Source: Fibrella arboris
Lineage (GTDB): Bacteria; Bacteroidota; Bacteroidia; Cytophagales; Spirosomataceae
DNA length: 64,000 bases
Assembly: GCF_041321095.1 (NCBI RefSeq)
Contig: NZ_JBGGWE010000016.1
Span: forward strand, 1-64,000
Direction: 5' to 3'
A program made the translations under genes and the position numbers. A model generated the notes under the pieces. That model was not told the DNA's origin. It searched no databases and was given only the letters and a program-made list of their open reading frames with translations. Positions 54,034 to 63,588 of this stretch are shown piece after piece; positions within the stretch are counted from its first letter, which is position 1, and every line of letters starts with the position of its first letter.

Positions 54034-55179
54034 ATGAACAAGTCAAAACAGGCCTACTCGCGTCGGACGTTTATGTCTACTCTTACTGGCGCAGGAACCG
54101 CATTAGTTCTTAAGCCGCTGGTGTCATGGGCAAACGATGAGCTCGATCCTCGGGTAGCGGGTATCGTTGCCAGAACGATTGGAATCGATACCCACAACCA
54201 TGTCGATGTCCCTTTTGCCACGTCGGAAGTACCCGGTCCGGCGATCGAGTTGGCAGGCGAGATAAAACGGTCGGGTCTTTCGGCCATCTGCATGACCTTT
54301 GCCGTGGATCGGCCAGCGCTTCGCAACCCCGGCGATGCCTACGAGCGCTTCAATAATGCGTTAGCATCGATGGACAGGCAGCTTGCCCAAAACAGCCTGA
54401 AACGCTCCTTAAACCTGTCAGATTTACGCGCCGCTCATCAGAAGCGGCAGCCAGCCATTATCCAGTCTGTGGAAGGAGGTCACTTCCTCGAAGGGAAACT
54501 GGAGCGACTGGATGAAGCCTACAGCCGGGGCCTGCGCCTGCTCGGACTGCTCCACGACAACGACGCATCGGTGCCGCTGGGCGACATCTACACGAACCCG
54601 CCTCAGTGGGGCGGGTTGACTGCATTTGGCGCTGACGTGATCAGGGCCTGCAACCGACTGGGCATTCTGGTCGATCTGACCCATGCCAGCAACGATACGA
54701 TCAATGCGGCCCTCAGGGTATCGACCAAACCCATGCTCATTACGCACACCGGCCTCGACTCCAGGTTAGGTACTAACCCGACGATGGCCAAAATGATGCG
54801 GCCACGGCTCATCAGCAAAGAGCAGGCAAAAATTGTTGCCGACGCGGGTGGTGTGCTGGGCGTGTGGACCCACTTGGCCGACAGTCCGCTGGAGTACGCC
54901 CAGCATATCCGGGCACTGGTCGACGTTGTCGGAATCGAGCATGTCTGCCTGGGAACCGATACCAAGATGACCCCGACCTACGTACCTGGCGGTGCAAATC
55001 AAAATCGTGGGCGGATTGGTGAACGGACGAATGACGCCTGGCCCGATCAGCAGGTTGGATTTTATTATGCCGTTGTTGATGCCCTGATAAAAGCTGGCTT
55101 CTCTGAACCTGAGATTGGCAAAATAGGCAGTGACAATTTCTGCCGCGTGTTCGATTCAGCCACGGCAGGTCACCGCTGA
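54034..55179 (+). CDS. Tat-exported membrane dipeptidase (peptidase family M19)
   Basis: 381 residues. A twin-arginine-type signal (YSRRTFMSTLTGAGTALVL) precedes the M19 domain. Metal-ligand motifs are present: IDTHNHVDVP (His56, Asp58), QSVEGGHFLEG, LVDLTHAS and LITHTGLDSR. The C-terminal part has EHVCLGTDTKM. These zinc enzymes cleave dipeptides, including D-amino acid and beta-lactam-like bonds. Tat export fits a periplasmic enzyme that folds with its metal before export. Its end overlaps the convergent DUF3267 gene by 10 bp. Confidence 0.92.
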   Translation: MNKSKQAYSRRTFMSTLTGAGTALVLKPLVSWANDELDPRVAGIVARTIGIDTHNHVDVPFATSEVPGPAIELAGEIKRSGLSAICMTFAVDRPALRNPGDAYERFNNALASMDRQLAQNSLKRSLNLSDLRAAHQKRQPAIIQSVEGGHFLEGKLERLDEAYSRGLRLLGLLHDNDASVPLGDIYTNPPQWGGLTAFGADVIRACNRLGILVDLTHASNDTINAALRVSTKPMLITHTGLDSRLGTNPTMAKMMRPRLISKEQAKIVADAGGVLGVWTHLADSPLEYAQHIRALVDVVGIEHVCLGTDTKMTPTYVPGGANQNRGRIGERTNDAWPDQQVGFYYAVVDALIKAGFSEPEIGKIGSDNFCRVFDSATAGHR

Positions 55180-55907
55180 GGTTTACCGGCTTGGCCAGTA
55201 TGTGAAGGTTCGTTTTCTGGAAGCAGGTTTATCCGCTCGAAGTAATAGGTTCGACGTTCGTTCTCTACGTCGTCGTAAGTGAACATCAGGCGGTGCTGGT
55301 TTTTGCGCCAGAAATTGACCAGCACAAAATCGCCGATACAACCGGTCGTGTGGAGAAACAACAGCGTTCCCCACACCACGCCATACGTCGGGAACATAAT
55401 CCAGGCGACAATCAGGGCGGGTGTTAGTACCAGGAAGGGCATCGCGGCCACAAAGGCCACTTCGCGCAGGTTCATGACGTAATTCTGGGCGTAGGCATAG
55501 GCCATCATGCCTTTCCACGACCAGCCGTAGCCAACGCGGGGCGCGCCAACTCGTTTGAAGAAAAGGCCGTGAATGAACTCATGGACCGTAATCAATGGAA
55601 AAAAGGCCAGGAAACCGATCAGGAACTGGGTACCGCCAGTGACCAGCATGGCTTTAGACAGCCACTTCGACATACCGGTACCGACAACCCAACCAAACGC
55701 CAGCGAGCCAATGAAGATGATCGCAAAACGCAGTCCGGCTTTGGCTTTCTGACCGGTTGTTTTAGTGGCCAACGCGTTCGAAATCGACCGACTCGACGGA
55801 GCCATGCCTAACTCGCGAGCCACAAACTGCATCATCTCGTCAATCCTGAACGATTCTATAAGGCGATAATGGCCCGATTCGTGTAACTCCTGAATGGTAG
55901 GTTTCAT
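55170..55907 (-). CDS. DUF3267 (putative zincin peptidase) membrane protein
   Basis: 245 residues. Membrane segments occur at about 60-78 and 93-112, with two more at about 140-185. The motif HEFIH (109-113) lies inside a hydrophobic segment (PLITVHEFIHGLFFKRVG), as in M50-type intramembrane metalloproteases. A possible third ligand is the conserved Asp in GDFVLVNFW. It may cleave membrane proteins or small peptides; the substrate is unknown. It is convergent with the M19 gene. Confidence 0.82.
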   Translation of the reverse strand: MKPTIQELHESGHYRLIESFRIDEMMQFVARELGMAPSSRSISNALATKTTGQKAKAGLRFAIIFIGSLAFGWVVGTGMSKWLSKAMLVTGGTQFLIGFLAFFPLITVHEFIHGLFFKRVGAPRVGYGWSWKGMMAYAYAQNYVMNLREVAFVAAMPFLVLTPALIVAWIMFPTYGVVWGTLLFLHTTGCIGDFVLVNFWRKNQHRLMFTYDDVENERRTYYFERINLLPENEPSHTGQAGKPQR

Positions 55908-56007
55908 GTAGGGCGAACGGATAGGGGAATTTCAGGCACAACGCCTTGATTGCGTGGCAAGTTTCGCCATCTTGTGCGTGCGATTGCTCAACCCCCATCT
56001 TTTTCAG

Positions 56008-58836
56008 ATGCACACGTTCTGGTACACTGCCCGCTTCGAATTTCGGTATCACCTCAGGCAACCAGCTTTTTACCTGTTTTACGGGCTGATGATTGCGCAG
56101 GGCTTTTCCTACAGCCTCGACGCCTTCAACGGTGAGCTCATTAGTCTCCCCTATTCAAACACCCCCAGCCTGTTCATCAGCGTTTTCTCGACCGTCGGCG
56201 TTCTACTCACGGCACTGGCAGCCCTGCTAACCGGCCAGTCGCTGTTACGCGATCGGACCTACCACGTTGGCGATTATCTCTACGCGCTACCGCTGAATGA
56301 ACGGCTTTATTTCGCCGGAAAACTGATTGGCGTATTGGGTACGTGTCTCCTGCTGGCCACGGGTACTGTGCTGGGTACGTTGCTGCTTCCACTCTGGGTG
56401 ACAGCACCGGTTGGGCCATTTCCGCTGTCGGCCATCCTGATCTCGTTCTGCCTGCTGCTGCTTCCCAATCTATTGATCGTCGTCAGCCTGGCTTACGCCT
56501 TAACGGCAATCACCCAGCGACTGACAGGGGCTTATCTCGCCATGCTGGCGCTCGTGATTGGGCAAGTCCTGTTCAGGATCGGAGAGGCAACCGTACTCGG
56601 TAACGAGCTGCTGCTGTTGCTCGACCCATTTGGCCACGTGTTGATCCGCGAAGCGCTGAGCCAGCAAACGCCAGCTGACCAATTGACCGCCACGGTGCCC
56701 ATTCCCGATCTGCTGCTGATCAACCGCCTGCTCTGGTTAGGACTCAGCGGTGGCTTGCTGGTGAAAGCAGCTGACCGGTTGACGTTCCAGCACTGGGCTG
56801 CTCATGAACCGACTCAGGCAGGGTATGTAGCCTGTTTGAAAACGGCCAACTCGAAGCCCGTTACCGCTGAATCATATCTTTTGACTACCCCTTTACCAAC
56901 GGTGCATCGCCCATTCACCAGCTACGCCAACTGGCAGATTGTCGGTCGGCTGATCGGACGAGATTTCCTGTACGTGGTTCGGCAACCCGCCTTTGCCGTT
57001 GTGTTCCTGTTGCTCGTTCTGTCGATCATCGGCTACGCCACCGGGCTTGGCAACCTGAATGAAACGGGGCAGCGACTGCTACCCTTCACCTCCCGAATGA
57101 CCTATGTTCGCTTGCCGCTGCTGCTGTTCATCGGCCTGTTTCTGACAGTCTTTTCGGGCGAGCTACTCCATCGCGAACGAAGTTCAGGCCTGTGGCGGCT
57201 CGTGGATGCCGTTCCGCTGCCCGGTTGGGTAATGCTCGTGGCAAAATACGGGGCCATGCTCGGCGTGGCCGTCCTGCTCACCCTGACGGTGTTACTGACA
57301 GGTCTATCGGTTCAACTGCTGAATGGCCAAACGACCGTAAACTGGCAACTGTACGCCACCGATTTAGTAGTTGATGGCCTGTTTCGGTACGCGCAGCTCA
57401 TCGCACTGGCCTTTCTCATTCAAACGCTGGTCCCGAACAGACTGGCAGGCCAACTCATATCGGCAGCCACGGTGTTATTGCTTCTGTCCGTTGATCAGCC
57501 CGGCCTGAACGGCTCGTGGCTTGCCCTGTACAGTAGCCTGCCCAATTCATGGTCCTATTCAGAGCTGACGGGGTACGGAGACGCTGAAGCCCTACGCTGG
57601 GCCTACGCAACAATGTGGTCACTGACAGGACTGGGCTTCCTGTTGCTGGCAACGGGGTTTAGCCAACGGGGCGTGGTAGTGCCCATGCAGGTCATTGGTC
57701 GGCGATGGCGGGCGTCGCTGCAACCTGGGTACGTTGTCTGGTTATCGGCCGTAGTAACGGGGATAGTTATTAGCCAGCTCTACCTGCGTTTTCCCGACAG
57801 CCAACTGGGGCAAGTCAACTCACCCGTCGCTCATTCACCTATTGCGTATCAGCGCACTACGCAGGTCATAGCGCAGCAAAAGCGATCGATCACCGTTCAT
57901 TACCAGTATGTTCATGCGCAAAACCTGCCGCGTCTACAGGCCATCGTCCGGCAAACGATTACGGAGGGAAGCAGTTGGCTGGGTACGTTCCCACAGACCG
58001 AACTGACCCTTGTTGAAGTGCCTTTCTTCCAATCGACCGGCAGTTTCTCGCCTGATCGTATCGAGATCAGTGAACGGGATGGCTGGTTAACCGATGCCAG
58101 CCGCCCTGACGATGCGGGGCAATTTGATCTGTCCATCGCCCGGACGGTAATGCGCTATTGGGTTAGTCAGACACGAACAGGCAATGCGTTGATCAACCAA
58201 AGCCTCCCTGACTACCTGGCCCTTCGAATTGTCCAGCAAGTACGTGGCGATGAATGGCTGACCTCTGAACTAGCCCGCCTGCAACGTCATTGCCGAAAGC
58301 TAGCCAGCAAAAGCAACGTACCTGACCTGCTGACAGTTCGTGGTCCGTTGTCGCTCACGTGCGTTGGTGAAGTGTGGGGGCATGATAAACTCTGTCGGCA
58401 GATCGGCACGTTCGTGCAGGATGCAAACCCGGCCAATACCCAGTCATTCACTACTAGTCTATTGAAAGCTCTGCCCGATTCACTAACGTACCTGGCCACG
58501 TACCTGAGCGACCAACCAACGTTTGATTTCCGGATTGGCCGGGTCGGAACGTACCCGGATCGGTTGTCGGTTCAGGTTCGGGCGCACAAATACAGGGCTG
58601 ATTCGGCCGGGCTGCTAAACGAGCAGTTACTGCGTGATTATGTACCAGTCGTGCTGCTGAATGCGCAGGGCAACGTGGTCTATCGCCAGCTGGTAATGGT
58701 CGGTACGGATGGCCGCAGCGATAAACCGGACTGGCTCCCTACTCACCCCGACGCCGTAACGGTACAGATTGACCCGCTGGGCGCGTGGCCTGAACTCAAT
58801 AAGCGGGATAACCAAAAGCAACTGGCTCGGCTGTAG
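56008..58836 (+). CDS. ABC-2-type permease fused to a degenerate M1-peptidase-like domain
   Basis: 942 residues from the ATG at 56008 (MHTFWYTARFEFRYHLRQP); the longer frame adds an implausible leader. Two six-helix ABC-2 permease units (about 1-275 and 310-600) are followed by a soluble domain (about 635-942). The order resembles Bacteroidota permease/M1-aminopeptidase fusions. Where those have HELAHQWW, this reads SIARTVMRYW, and the downstream Glu segment reads INQSLPDYLAL. The zinc ligands are therefore gone and the domain should be catalytically dead. No ABC ATPase gene is adjacent. Confidence 0.8.
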   Translation: MHTFWYTARFEFRYHLRQPAFYLFYGLMIAQGFSYSLDAFNGELISLPYSNTPSLFISVFSTVGVLLTALAALLTGQSLLRDRTYHVGDYLYALPLNERLYFAGKLIGVLGTCLLLATGTVLGTLLLPLWVTAPVGPFPLSAILISFCLLLLPNLLIVVSLAYALTAITQRLTGAYLAMLALVIGQVLFRIGEATVLGNELLLLLDPFGHVLIREALSQQTPADQLTATVPIPDLLLINRLLWLGLSGGLLVKAADRLTFQHWAAHEPTQAGYVACLKTANSKPVTAESYLLTTPLPTVHRPFTSYANWQIVGRLIGRDFLYVVRQPAFAVVFLLLVLSIIGYATGLGNLNETGQRLLPFTSRMTYVRLPLLLFIGLFLTVFSGELLHRERSSGLWRLVDAVPLPGWVMLVAKYGAMLGVAVLLTLTVLLTGLSVQLLNGQTTVNWQLYATDLVVDGLFRYAQLIALAFLIQTLVPNRLAGQLISAATVLLLLSVDQPGLNGSWLALYSSLPNSWSYSELTGYGDAEALRWAYATMWSLTGLGFLLLATGFSQRGVVVPMQVIGRRWRASLQPGYVVWLSAVVTGIVISQLYLRFPDSQLGQVNSPVAHSPIAYQRTTQVIAQQKRSITVHYQYVHAQNLPRLQAIVRQTITEGSSWLGTFPQTELTLVEVPFFQSTGSFSPDRIEISERDGWLTDASRPDDAGQFDLSIARTVMRYWVSQTRTGNALINQSLPDYLALRIVQQVRGDEWLTSELARLQRHCRKLASKSNVPDLLTVRGPLSLTCVGEVWGHDKLCRQIGTFVQDANPANTQSFTTSLLKALPDSLTYLATYLSDQPTFDFRIGRVGTYPDRLSVQVRAHKYRADSAGLLNEQLLRDYVPVVLLNAQGNVVYRQLVMVGTDGRSDKPDWLPTHPDAVTVQIDPLGAWPELNKRDNQKQLARL

Positions 58837-58864
58837 CCACTTACAACCAGGCCCATCGACTAGT

Positions 58865-58914
58865 TGACCGTTGAACCCGCTCAATGCCTCGGCATCGATC
58901 GGGTTCAACGGTCA
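58865..58914. terminator. Bidirectional hairpin between convergent genes
   Basis: A 15-bp perfect stem TGACCGTTGAACCCG/CGGGTTCAACGGTCA with a 20-nt loop lies between the permease fusion stop and the SDR stop. Confidence 0.75.
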
Positions 58915-58927
58915 TGCCTGCTGTCGG

Positions 58928-59797
58928 TTAGGCGTTCCCGCCGTTCACGTCCAGCAAACTACCGGTAATGTACGAGCCATCGCTCGAAGCCAGCAGCACG
59001 TAGGCCGGTGCCAACTCGTCGGGCTGGCCGGGGCGTTGCAGAATGGTTTTGCTGGCCGCTTCCTCGACACCTTCCGGCCCCATACCGGCACCCGGCAGAA
59101 ACGGCGTATAGATCGGACCCGGCAATACCGCATTCACGCGGATCTTCTGGTCGCCCAACTGCGTGGCCAACGACATGGTGAACGCGTGGATGGCCCCTTT
59201 CGTTGAGGCGTAATCGACCAGTTTAGGCTGACCCATTTTACCCACGATACTGCCCGTATTGATGATAACGTCGTTCTCGTGCAGATGCGGCAAGGCCGCC
59301 TGTACCATGAAGAAGTAGCCGAGAATATTCGTGTCGAAGGTGCGGCGTAATTGTTCTTCGGTGATGTCGGTAATTTTCTCAACGATGTGCTGATAAGCGG
59401 CGTTATTGACCAGAATATTGAGTTTGCCGAACTCAGCTACCGTCTGTTCGACGGCCTCCACACACTTGGCTTTACTACGCACATCCGACGGAATCAGCAG
59501 GCATTTTGTGCCAAACTGTTCAGCCAATCGCTTGGTTTCGTCGGCATCCTCCTGCTCCTCGTCCAGATACACGATCGCCACGTTGGCGCCCTCTTTGGCA
59601 AACGCCACGGCCACCGCCCGACCAATGCCGCTATCGCCACCGGTCACGAGGGCCACTTTGCCAGCTAGTTTGCCCGCCGCGTTGTAGCTGGACAGATCGC
59701 TCTGCGGTTCCGGCGTCATTTTGGCCTGGATGGCCGGAAAATCCTGTACGTCACTTTTCAACTCACCACTTTCAGGGCGTTTTACCTCTTGTTCCAT
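58928..59797 (-). CDS. SDR-family oxidoreductase (YhdF/glucose dehydrogenase-like)
   Basis: 289 residues from the ATG at 59797. This start fits the family's N-terminal extension with PAIQAKMTPEPQSD; the open frame continues 39 codons upstream. The cofactor motif is TGGDSGIG (52-59), with NNAAYQ, the catalytic Ser in NTGSIVGK and the YASTK active site. It is similar to the long-tailed SDRs often induced by stress in Bacillus and other bacteria. The substrate is unknown. It is divergent from the XRE regulator. Confidence 0.92.
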   Translation of the reverse strand: MEQEVKRPESGELKSDVQDFPAIQAKMTPEPQSDLSSYNAAGKLAGKVALVTGGDSGIGRAVAVAFAKEGANVAIVYLDEEQEDADETKRLAEQFGTKCLLIPSDVRSKAKCVEAVEQTVAEFGKLNILVNNAAYQHIVEKITDITEEQLRRTFDTNILGYFFMVQAALPHLHENDVIINTGSIVGKMGQPKLVDYASTKGAIHAFTMSLATQLGDQKIRVNAVLPGPIYTPFLPGAGMGPEGVEEAASKTILQRPGQPDELAPAYVLLASSDGSYITGSLLDVNGGNA

Positions 59798-59928
59798 AGA
59801 TTTAAAGAATCCGTTAACAGTTTGTTTGTCCGGTAAAGCCGGTACTGCCAGTAAGAGACCTGAACGAGGTATATTGTTTGGCAAATAGTCGCCAACGGCC
59901 GGTTTATCGGCCATCCGCGGGAGAATGC

Positions 59929-59936
59929 TATCTTTA
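59929..59936 (+). promoter_or_regulatory. Candidate -7 element of the XRE regulator gene
   Basis: TATCTTTA fits TAnnTTTG except for the last base and lies 20 bp before the GTG at 59956. It argues against the upstream TTG at 59878 as start. Confidence 0.45.
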
Positions 59937-59955
59937 CAGGTCTAAATCATCATCC

Positions 59956-61452
59956 GTGTCGCTTTCTTCCGATCATATTCGCCTGTTATTTGGGCTCAAA
60001 CTCCGTCAGCTTCGTCAGGAAAGAGGCATTTCTGTCAGTGAGCTGGCGCAACGGTCGGGGCTGGCTATCTCTTACATTTCCGAAATCGAGAAGGGGCGCA
60101 AGTACCCGAAAGCCGACAAGATTTCGGGCCTGGCCAGAGCTCTCGACGTCGATTATGATACGCTGGTTTCGTTAAAAGTCAATAAGAAACTCGCCCCTAT
60201 TGCTGACCTGCTCCGATCTAAATTCCTCACCGAAATTCCGCTCGAACTCTTTGGCATCGACCCATCGGACCTGCTCGACCTGCTGGCCGGTGCGCCTGAT
60301 AAAGTCAGCGCCATGATCCGTACGTTCATGGATATTGCGCTGAGCTACAACATGAGCGTCGAGCGGTTATACCTGACCATGCTCCGCTCCTATCAGGAGA
60401 TCAACGACAACCATTTCGACGATATAGAGGTGGAAGCCAGCCGATTCCTAACGGAATTTGCCCCGCCAGGGCGCTCCGTTGACACGGGTTTGCTCACGAA
60501 CCTGCTAAAAACGCGCTACGCCATTACGCTGACCTATTTCGATCCGGCTCAGCAACCGGCCCTGGCGTCGTTGCGGTCGATCTACCGGCCCGAGTCGCAC
60601 ACGCTGCACGTGAACAGCACGCTGACGGAGCCGCAACGAGCCTACGTGCTGGCGCGTGAGGTTGGCTTTCATTACCTCACGCTGAAGGTTCGTCCCTATA
60701 CCTACGCCTATGTCGAAGCAGAGTCGTTCGAGCAGATTCTGAATAACTACAAAGCCTCCTACTTTGCCGGGGCTGTACTGATTCGCCGCGAAACGATGGT
60801 TGACCGGGTCAACGAGCTATTTGCCCGCGACACCTGGAGTAACGAGGCATTACTGGAGGTTATCGATGAATTCGGGGCTACGCCTGAACGCTTTTTTTAC
60901 CGGCTCAGCAATATTCTACCCCGCGATTTCGGCATCGATCAGCTGTTTTTTTACCGGTTCAACCACGTACCTGGCCAAACCACATTTGCCCTCACCAAAG
61001 AGATGCACCTGTCGCGTCAACAGGGACCACGCGGTATGGTCGATGAGCATTTCTGTCGACGTTGGGTAGCGTTGACAAGCCTGCAGGAGCTTGGTTTCCT
61101 CCAGCACCATAAAGATTTCACGGGGTCGCTGTGTCGGGCACAGTTGTCGACCTACGCCGATACGGGCCAGACGTTTCTGATCGTTTCGGTAGCGCATCCC
61201 CACCGCTCTGACCGCACGGATGGCAGCGCCGGGCAGAATATGAGCGTGTCGATGTGCTTTGCGGTGAATGATACGCTTAAGGCAAAGATGCGCTTTTTGA
61301 CCAATCCTGACGCGGGTATTCCGCATCGGGTCGTGAACGAAGCCTGCGAGCGCTGCGGCATTTTCGACTGTCGGGAGCGGGTAGCTTCACCAACCGTTTT
61401 GCAAAAGAAACGTCAGCTTGACGCCATGAAGGGCGCCCTGGATTCCCTGTAG
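59956..61452 (+). CDS. XRE-family regulator with ImmA/IrrE-like and ScfR-like domains
   Basis: 498 residues from the GTG at 59956. An N-terminal helix-turn-helix (about 8-62: LRQLRQERGISVSELAQRSG, YISEIEKGRKYPKADKI) is followed by a long sensor region. That region contains an IrrE-like segment (SHTLHVNSTLTEPQRAYVLA) without a clear HExxH. The C-terminal domain ends with the Cys pattern CERCGIFDC, which could bind a metal. It resembles short-chain fatty-acyl-CoA regulators (ScfR/RamB) known to control propionate and acetate metabolism. The upstream TTG at 59878 also opens the frame but lies before the putative promoter. Confidence 0.85.
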   Translation: MSLSSDHIRLLFGLKLRQLRQERGISVSELAQRSGLAISYISEIEKGRKYPKADKISGLARALDVDYDTLVSLKVNKKLAPIADLLRSKFLTEIPLELFGIDPSDLLDLLAGAPDKVSAMIRTFMDIALSYNMSVERLYLTMLRSYQEINDNHFDDIEVEASRFLTEFAPPGRSVDTGLLTNLLKTRYAITLTYFDPAQQPALASLRSIYRPESHTLHVNSTLTEPQRAYVLAREVGFHYLTLKVRPYTYAYVEAESFEQILNNYKASYFAGAVLIRRETMVDRVNELFARDTWSNEALLEVIDEFGATPERFFYRLSNILPRDFGIDQLFFYRFNHVPGQTTFALTKEMHLSRQQGPRGMVDEHFCRRWVALTSLQELGFLQHHKDFTGSLCRAQLSTYADTGQTFLIVSVAHPHRSDRTDGSAGQNMSVSMCFAVNDTLKAKMRFLTNPDAGIPHRVVNEACERCGIFDCRERVASPTVLQKKRQLDAMKGALDSL

Positions 61453-61560
61453 CGCTCGATGCTGATTGATACCTTGGCATGAAACGCGTATAATTTTTTC
61501 GTCCCTCCTGGCGTCGGGATGACAAAAATCTGACTAGTCGATACAACCAGACTGTACATA

Positions 61561-62865
61561 GTGAACACGGCTCCACCCTCTACCCGAACAGAGATCCTCG
61601 CGGGTGTTTCGACCTTCGTTGCCACGATGTACATCATTGTGGTGAATCCGTCCATTCTCAGTCAGAGTGGATTACCCTTTTCGGGCGTGGTCACCGCCAC
61701 CGTATTGCTCTCGTTCTTTTGTAGCCTGATGATGGGCCTGTACGCCCGCAACCCAATTGTGGTGGCACCAGGCATGGGTCTGAACGCTTTCTTCACGTTT
61801 TCGGCGGTAAAAGGCATGGGTATTCAGCCAGAGGTGGCGCTGGGTGCCGTATTTTGGGCGGGCGTACTGTTTCTGTTGCTTACGGTCTTCAATGTGCGCA
61901 CTGCCCTTGTACGGGCTATTCCAACCCCGCTCCGGTACGCCATCTCGGTCGGTATTGGCCTGTTCATCACACTCATTGGCTTCGAAAACGCCCATTTCAT
62001 CGTGGCCAGCCCCGCCACACTGGTGCACATGGCCAATTTTCACGACCCAATTGTGCTGACGTTCATGGCGGGCCTGCTCCTGACGGCCCTGCTGGTCGCC
62101 CGACGGGTGCCGGGGGCTATTCTGTTAGGCATTACCTTGACCACGGCACTGGCCTGGCCCATTGGCCGCTGGTGGGGCGATGCGTCTGCGATCAACTTCG
62201 GACAAGCTACACTAGTCAGTTGGAAGGGCGTAGTGGCCGCGCCCGATTTCAGCCTGATTGGCAAACTCGATCTGATCGGCTCACTGAAATGGTCGCTTGC
62301 CCCGGTCATCTTCGCCTTCGCCTTTACGGATCTGTTCGATAGCATCTCCACCTTTGTCGGCGTAGCGGAGGCTTCCGGCTTGCAGGATGAACAGGGTGAA
62401 CCCCAACACCTGAGCCGATCGCTGCTCACGGATGCCGTAGCTACCACGCTGGCCGGATTCTTTGGCACCAGCCCGGGCACGGCCTATATCGAATCGGCAG
62501 TGGGCATTGCCCAGGGCGGCCGGACAGGTCTGGTGGCCGTTGTGGCCGGGATCCTGTTTTTACCTTTTCTGTTCCTGTCGCCACTGCTCTCCATCATTCC
62601 AAGCCTGGCAACGGCGCCGGCCCTGGTGCTGGTGGGTACGTTCATGATGCAGCCCGTCACCCGCATTCGATGGACCGAACTCGACGAAGCCATTCCCTGT
62701 TTTCTGGCGCTGGTGCTGATTCCGTTCAGCTACTCGATCACGCAGGGCATCATCTGGGGCTTTCTGAGCTGGACAGTCATCAAGCTCGCAGTTGGTAAAC
62801 GACAGGACGTACCCATAGGCCTGTGGATCGTTGACGCCTTCTGCGTCGGGTCACTGATGATCTAA
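61561..62865 (+). CDS. NCS2-family purine permease (AzgA-like)
   Basis: 434 residues starting at GTG. It has about 12-14 hydrophobic segments. The AzgA-type landmarks are EILAGVSTFVATMYIIVVNP near the N-terminus, GMGLNAFFTF, FAFTDLFDSISTFVGVAEAS and GTSPGTAYIESAVGIAQGGR. It should import adenine, guanine or hypoxanthine with protons. It follows the XRE regulator by 108 bp on the same strand, but no purine-specific regulatory site or riboswitch was recognised between them. Confidence 0.94.
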   Translation: MNTAPPSTRTEILAGVSTFVATMYIIVVNPSILSQSGLPFSGVVTATVLLSFFCSLMMGLYARNPIVVAPGMGLNAFFTFSAVKGMGIQPEVALGAVFWAGVLFLLLTVFNVRTALVRAIPTPLRYAISVGIGLFITLIGFENAHFIVASPATLVHMANFHDPIVLTFMAGLLLTALLVARRVPGAILLGITLTTALAWPIGRWWGDASAINFGQATLVSWKGVVAAPDFSLIGKLDLIGSLKWSLAPVIFAFAFTDLFDSISTFVGVAEASGLQDEQGEPQHLSRSLLTDAVATTLAGFFGTSPGTAYIESAVGIAQGGRTGLVAVVAGILFLPFLFLSPLLSIIPSLATAPALVLVGTFMMQPVTRIRWTELDEAIPCFLALVLIPFSYSITQGIIWGFLSWTVIKLAVGKRQDVPIGLWIVDAFCVGSLMI

Positions 62866-62972
62866 TACGGCCTCACCCGCGCCAATAGGATCATAGGGCC
62901 ACGTACCTGGGTTGCACGATCAGGTCATTCCGTCTATATTCGTAGCTGCCCGGCACGACCCCTTTTTCGACG

Positions 62973-63527
62973 ATGACCACCGACCTATCCAACCTGACGC
63001 TTGATTCTGAGCGACTGCGGCTACTGCCTGTCACGGAAGCCTATACCGATCTGATTTTCCGTGAATTCACGCCGGAGGTGGCCACCTACATGTACCCCCG
63101 ACCGGCCACTGAACGCAGCGAAACCGAAGCGTTCGTCGAAGCGGCTAAGGCAGCCAATAAAGAAGGAAGCAGTCTGAACATGGTTATCACCGACCGGCAG
63201 TCGGGGGATTTTATCGGCTGTGCCGGTCTGCACAAGCTAGCCGACAAACGACCAGAATTCGGGATCTGGGTAAAACAGTCAGCGCATATGCACGGCTACG
63301 GGCGGGAAGCGATCTATACCATGAAACACTGGGCCGATGATCATATTCCGTACGAATACCTCGTTTATCCCGTCGATTCGCGGAACATGTCGAGCCGGAA
63401 AATCCCGGAGTCGATGGGCGCGGCCATCATCAGCCAGTATGACGGACTGGGCGGAATGGGCCAGGACTTGACGCTGATCAAATACCGCATTGACCGGGGC
63501 ATGGGACACCGGGCGACCGCAATATAG
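62973..63527 (+). CDS. GNAT acetyltransferase (RimJ/RimL-like)
   Basis: 184 residues. LDSERLRLLPVTEAYTDLIF is the usual N-terminal strand of the RimJ/RimL group, with FIGCAGLHKL and the acetyl-CoA loop in AHMHGYGREAIY. These enzymes acetylate protein N-termini or small amines; the target is unknown. It lies 108 bp after the purine permease and 61 bp before the glycosylase gene on the same strand. Confidence 0.88.
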   Translation: MTTDLSNLTLDSERLRLLPVTEAYTDLIFREFTPEVATYMYPRPATERSETEAFVEAAKAANKEGSSLNMVITDRQSGDFIGCAGLHKLADKRPEFGIWVKQSAHMHGYGREAIYTMKHWADDHIPYEYLVYPVDSRNMSSRKIPESMGAAIISQYDGLGGMGQDLTLIKYRIDRGMGHRATAI

Positions 63528-63588
63528 CGGTGCAGCGTAACCAGCGCGCCCGTTTACCGGTTGTCTTCACAACCGTTCCTTTTATTCG

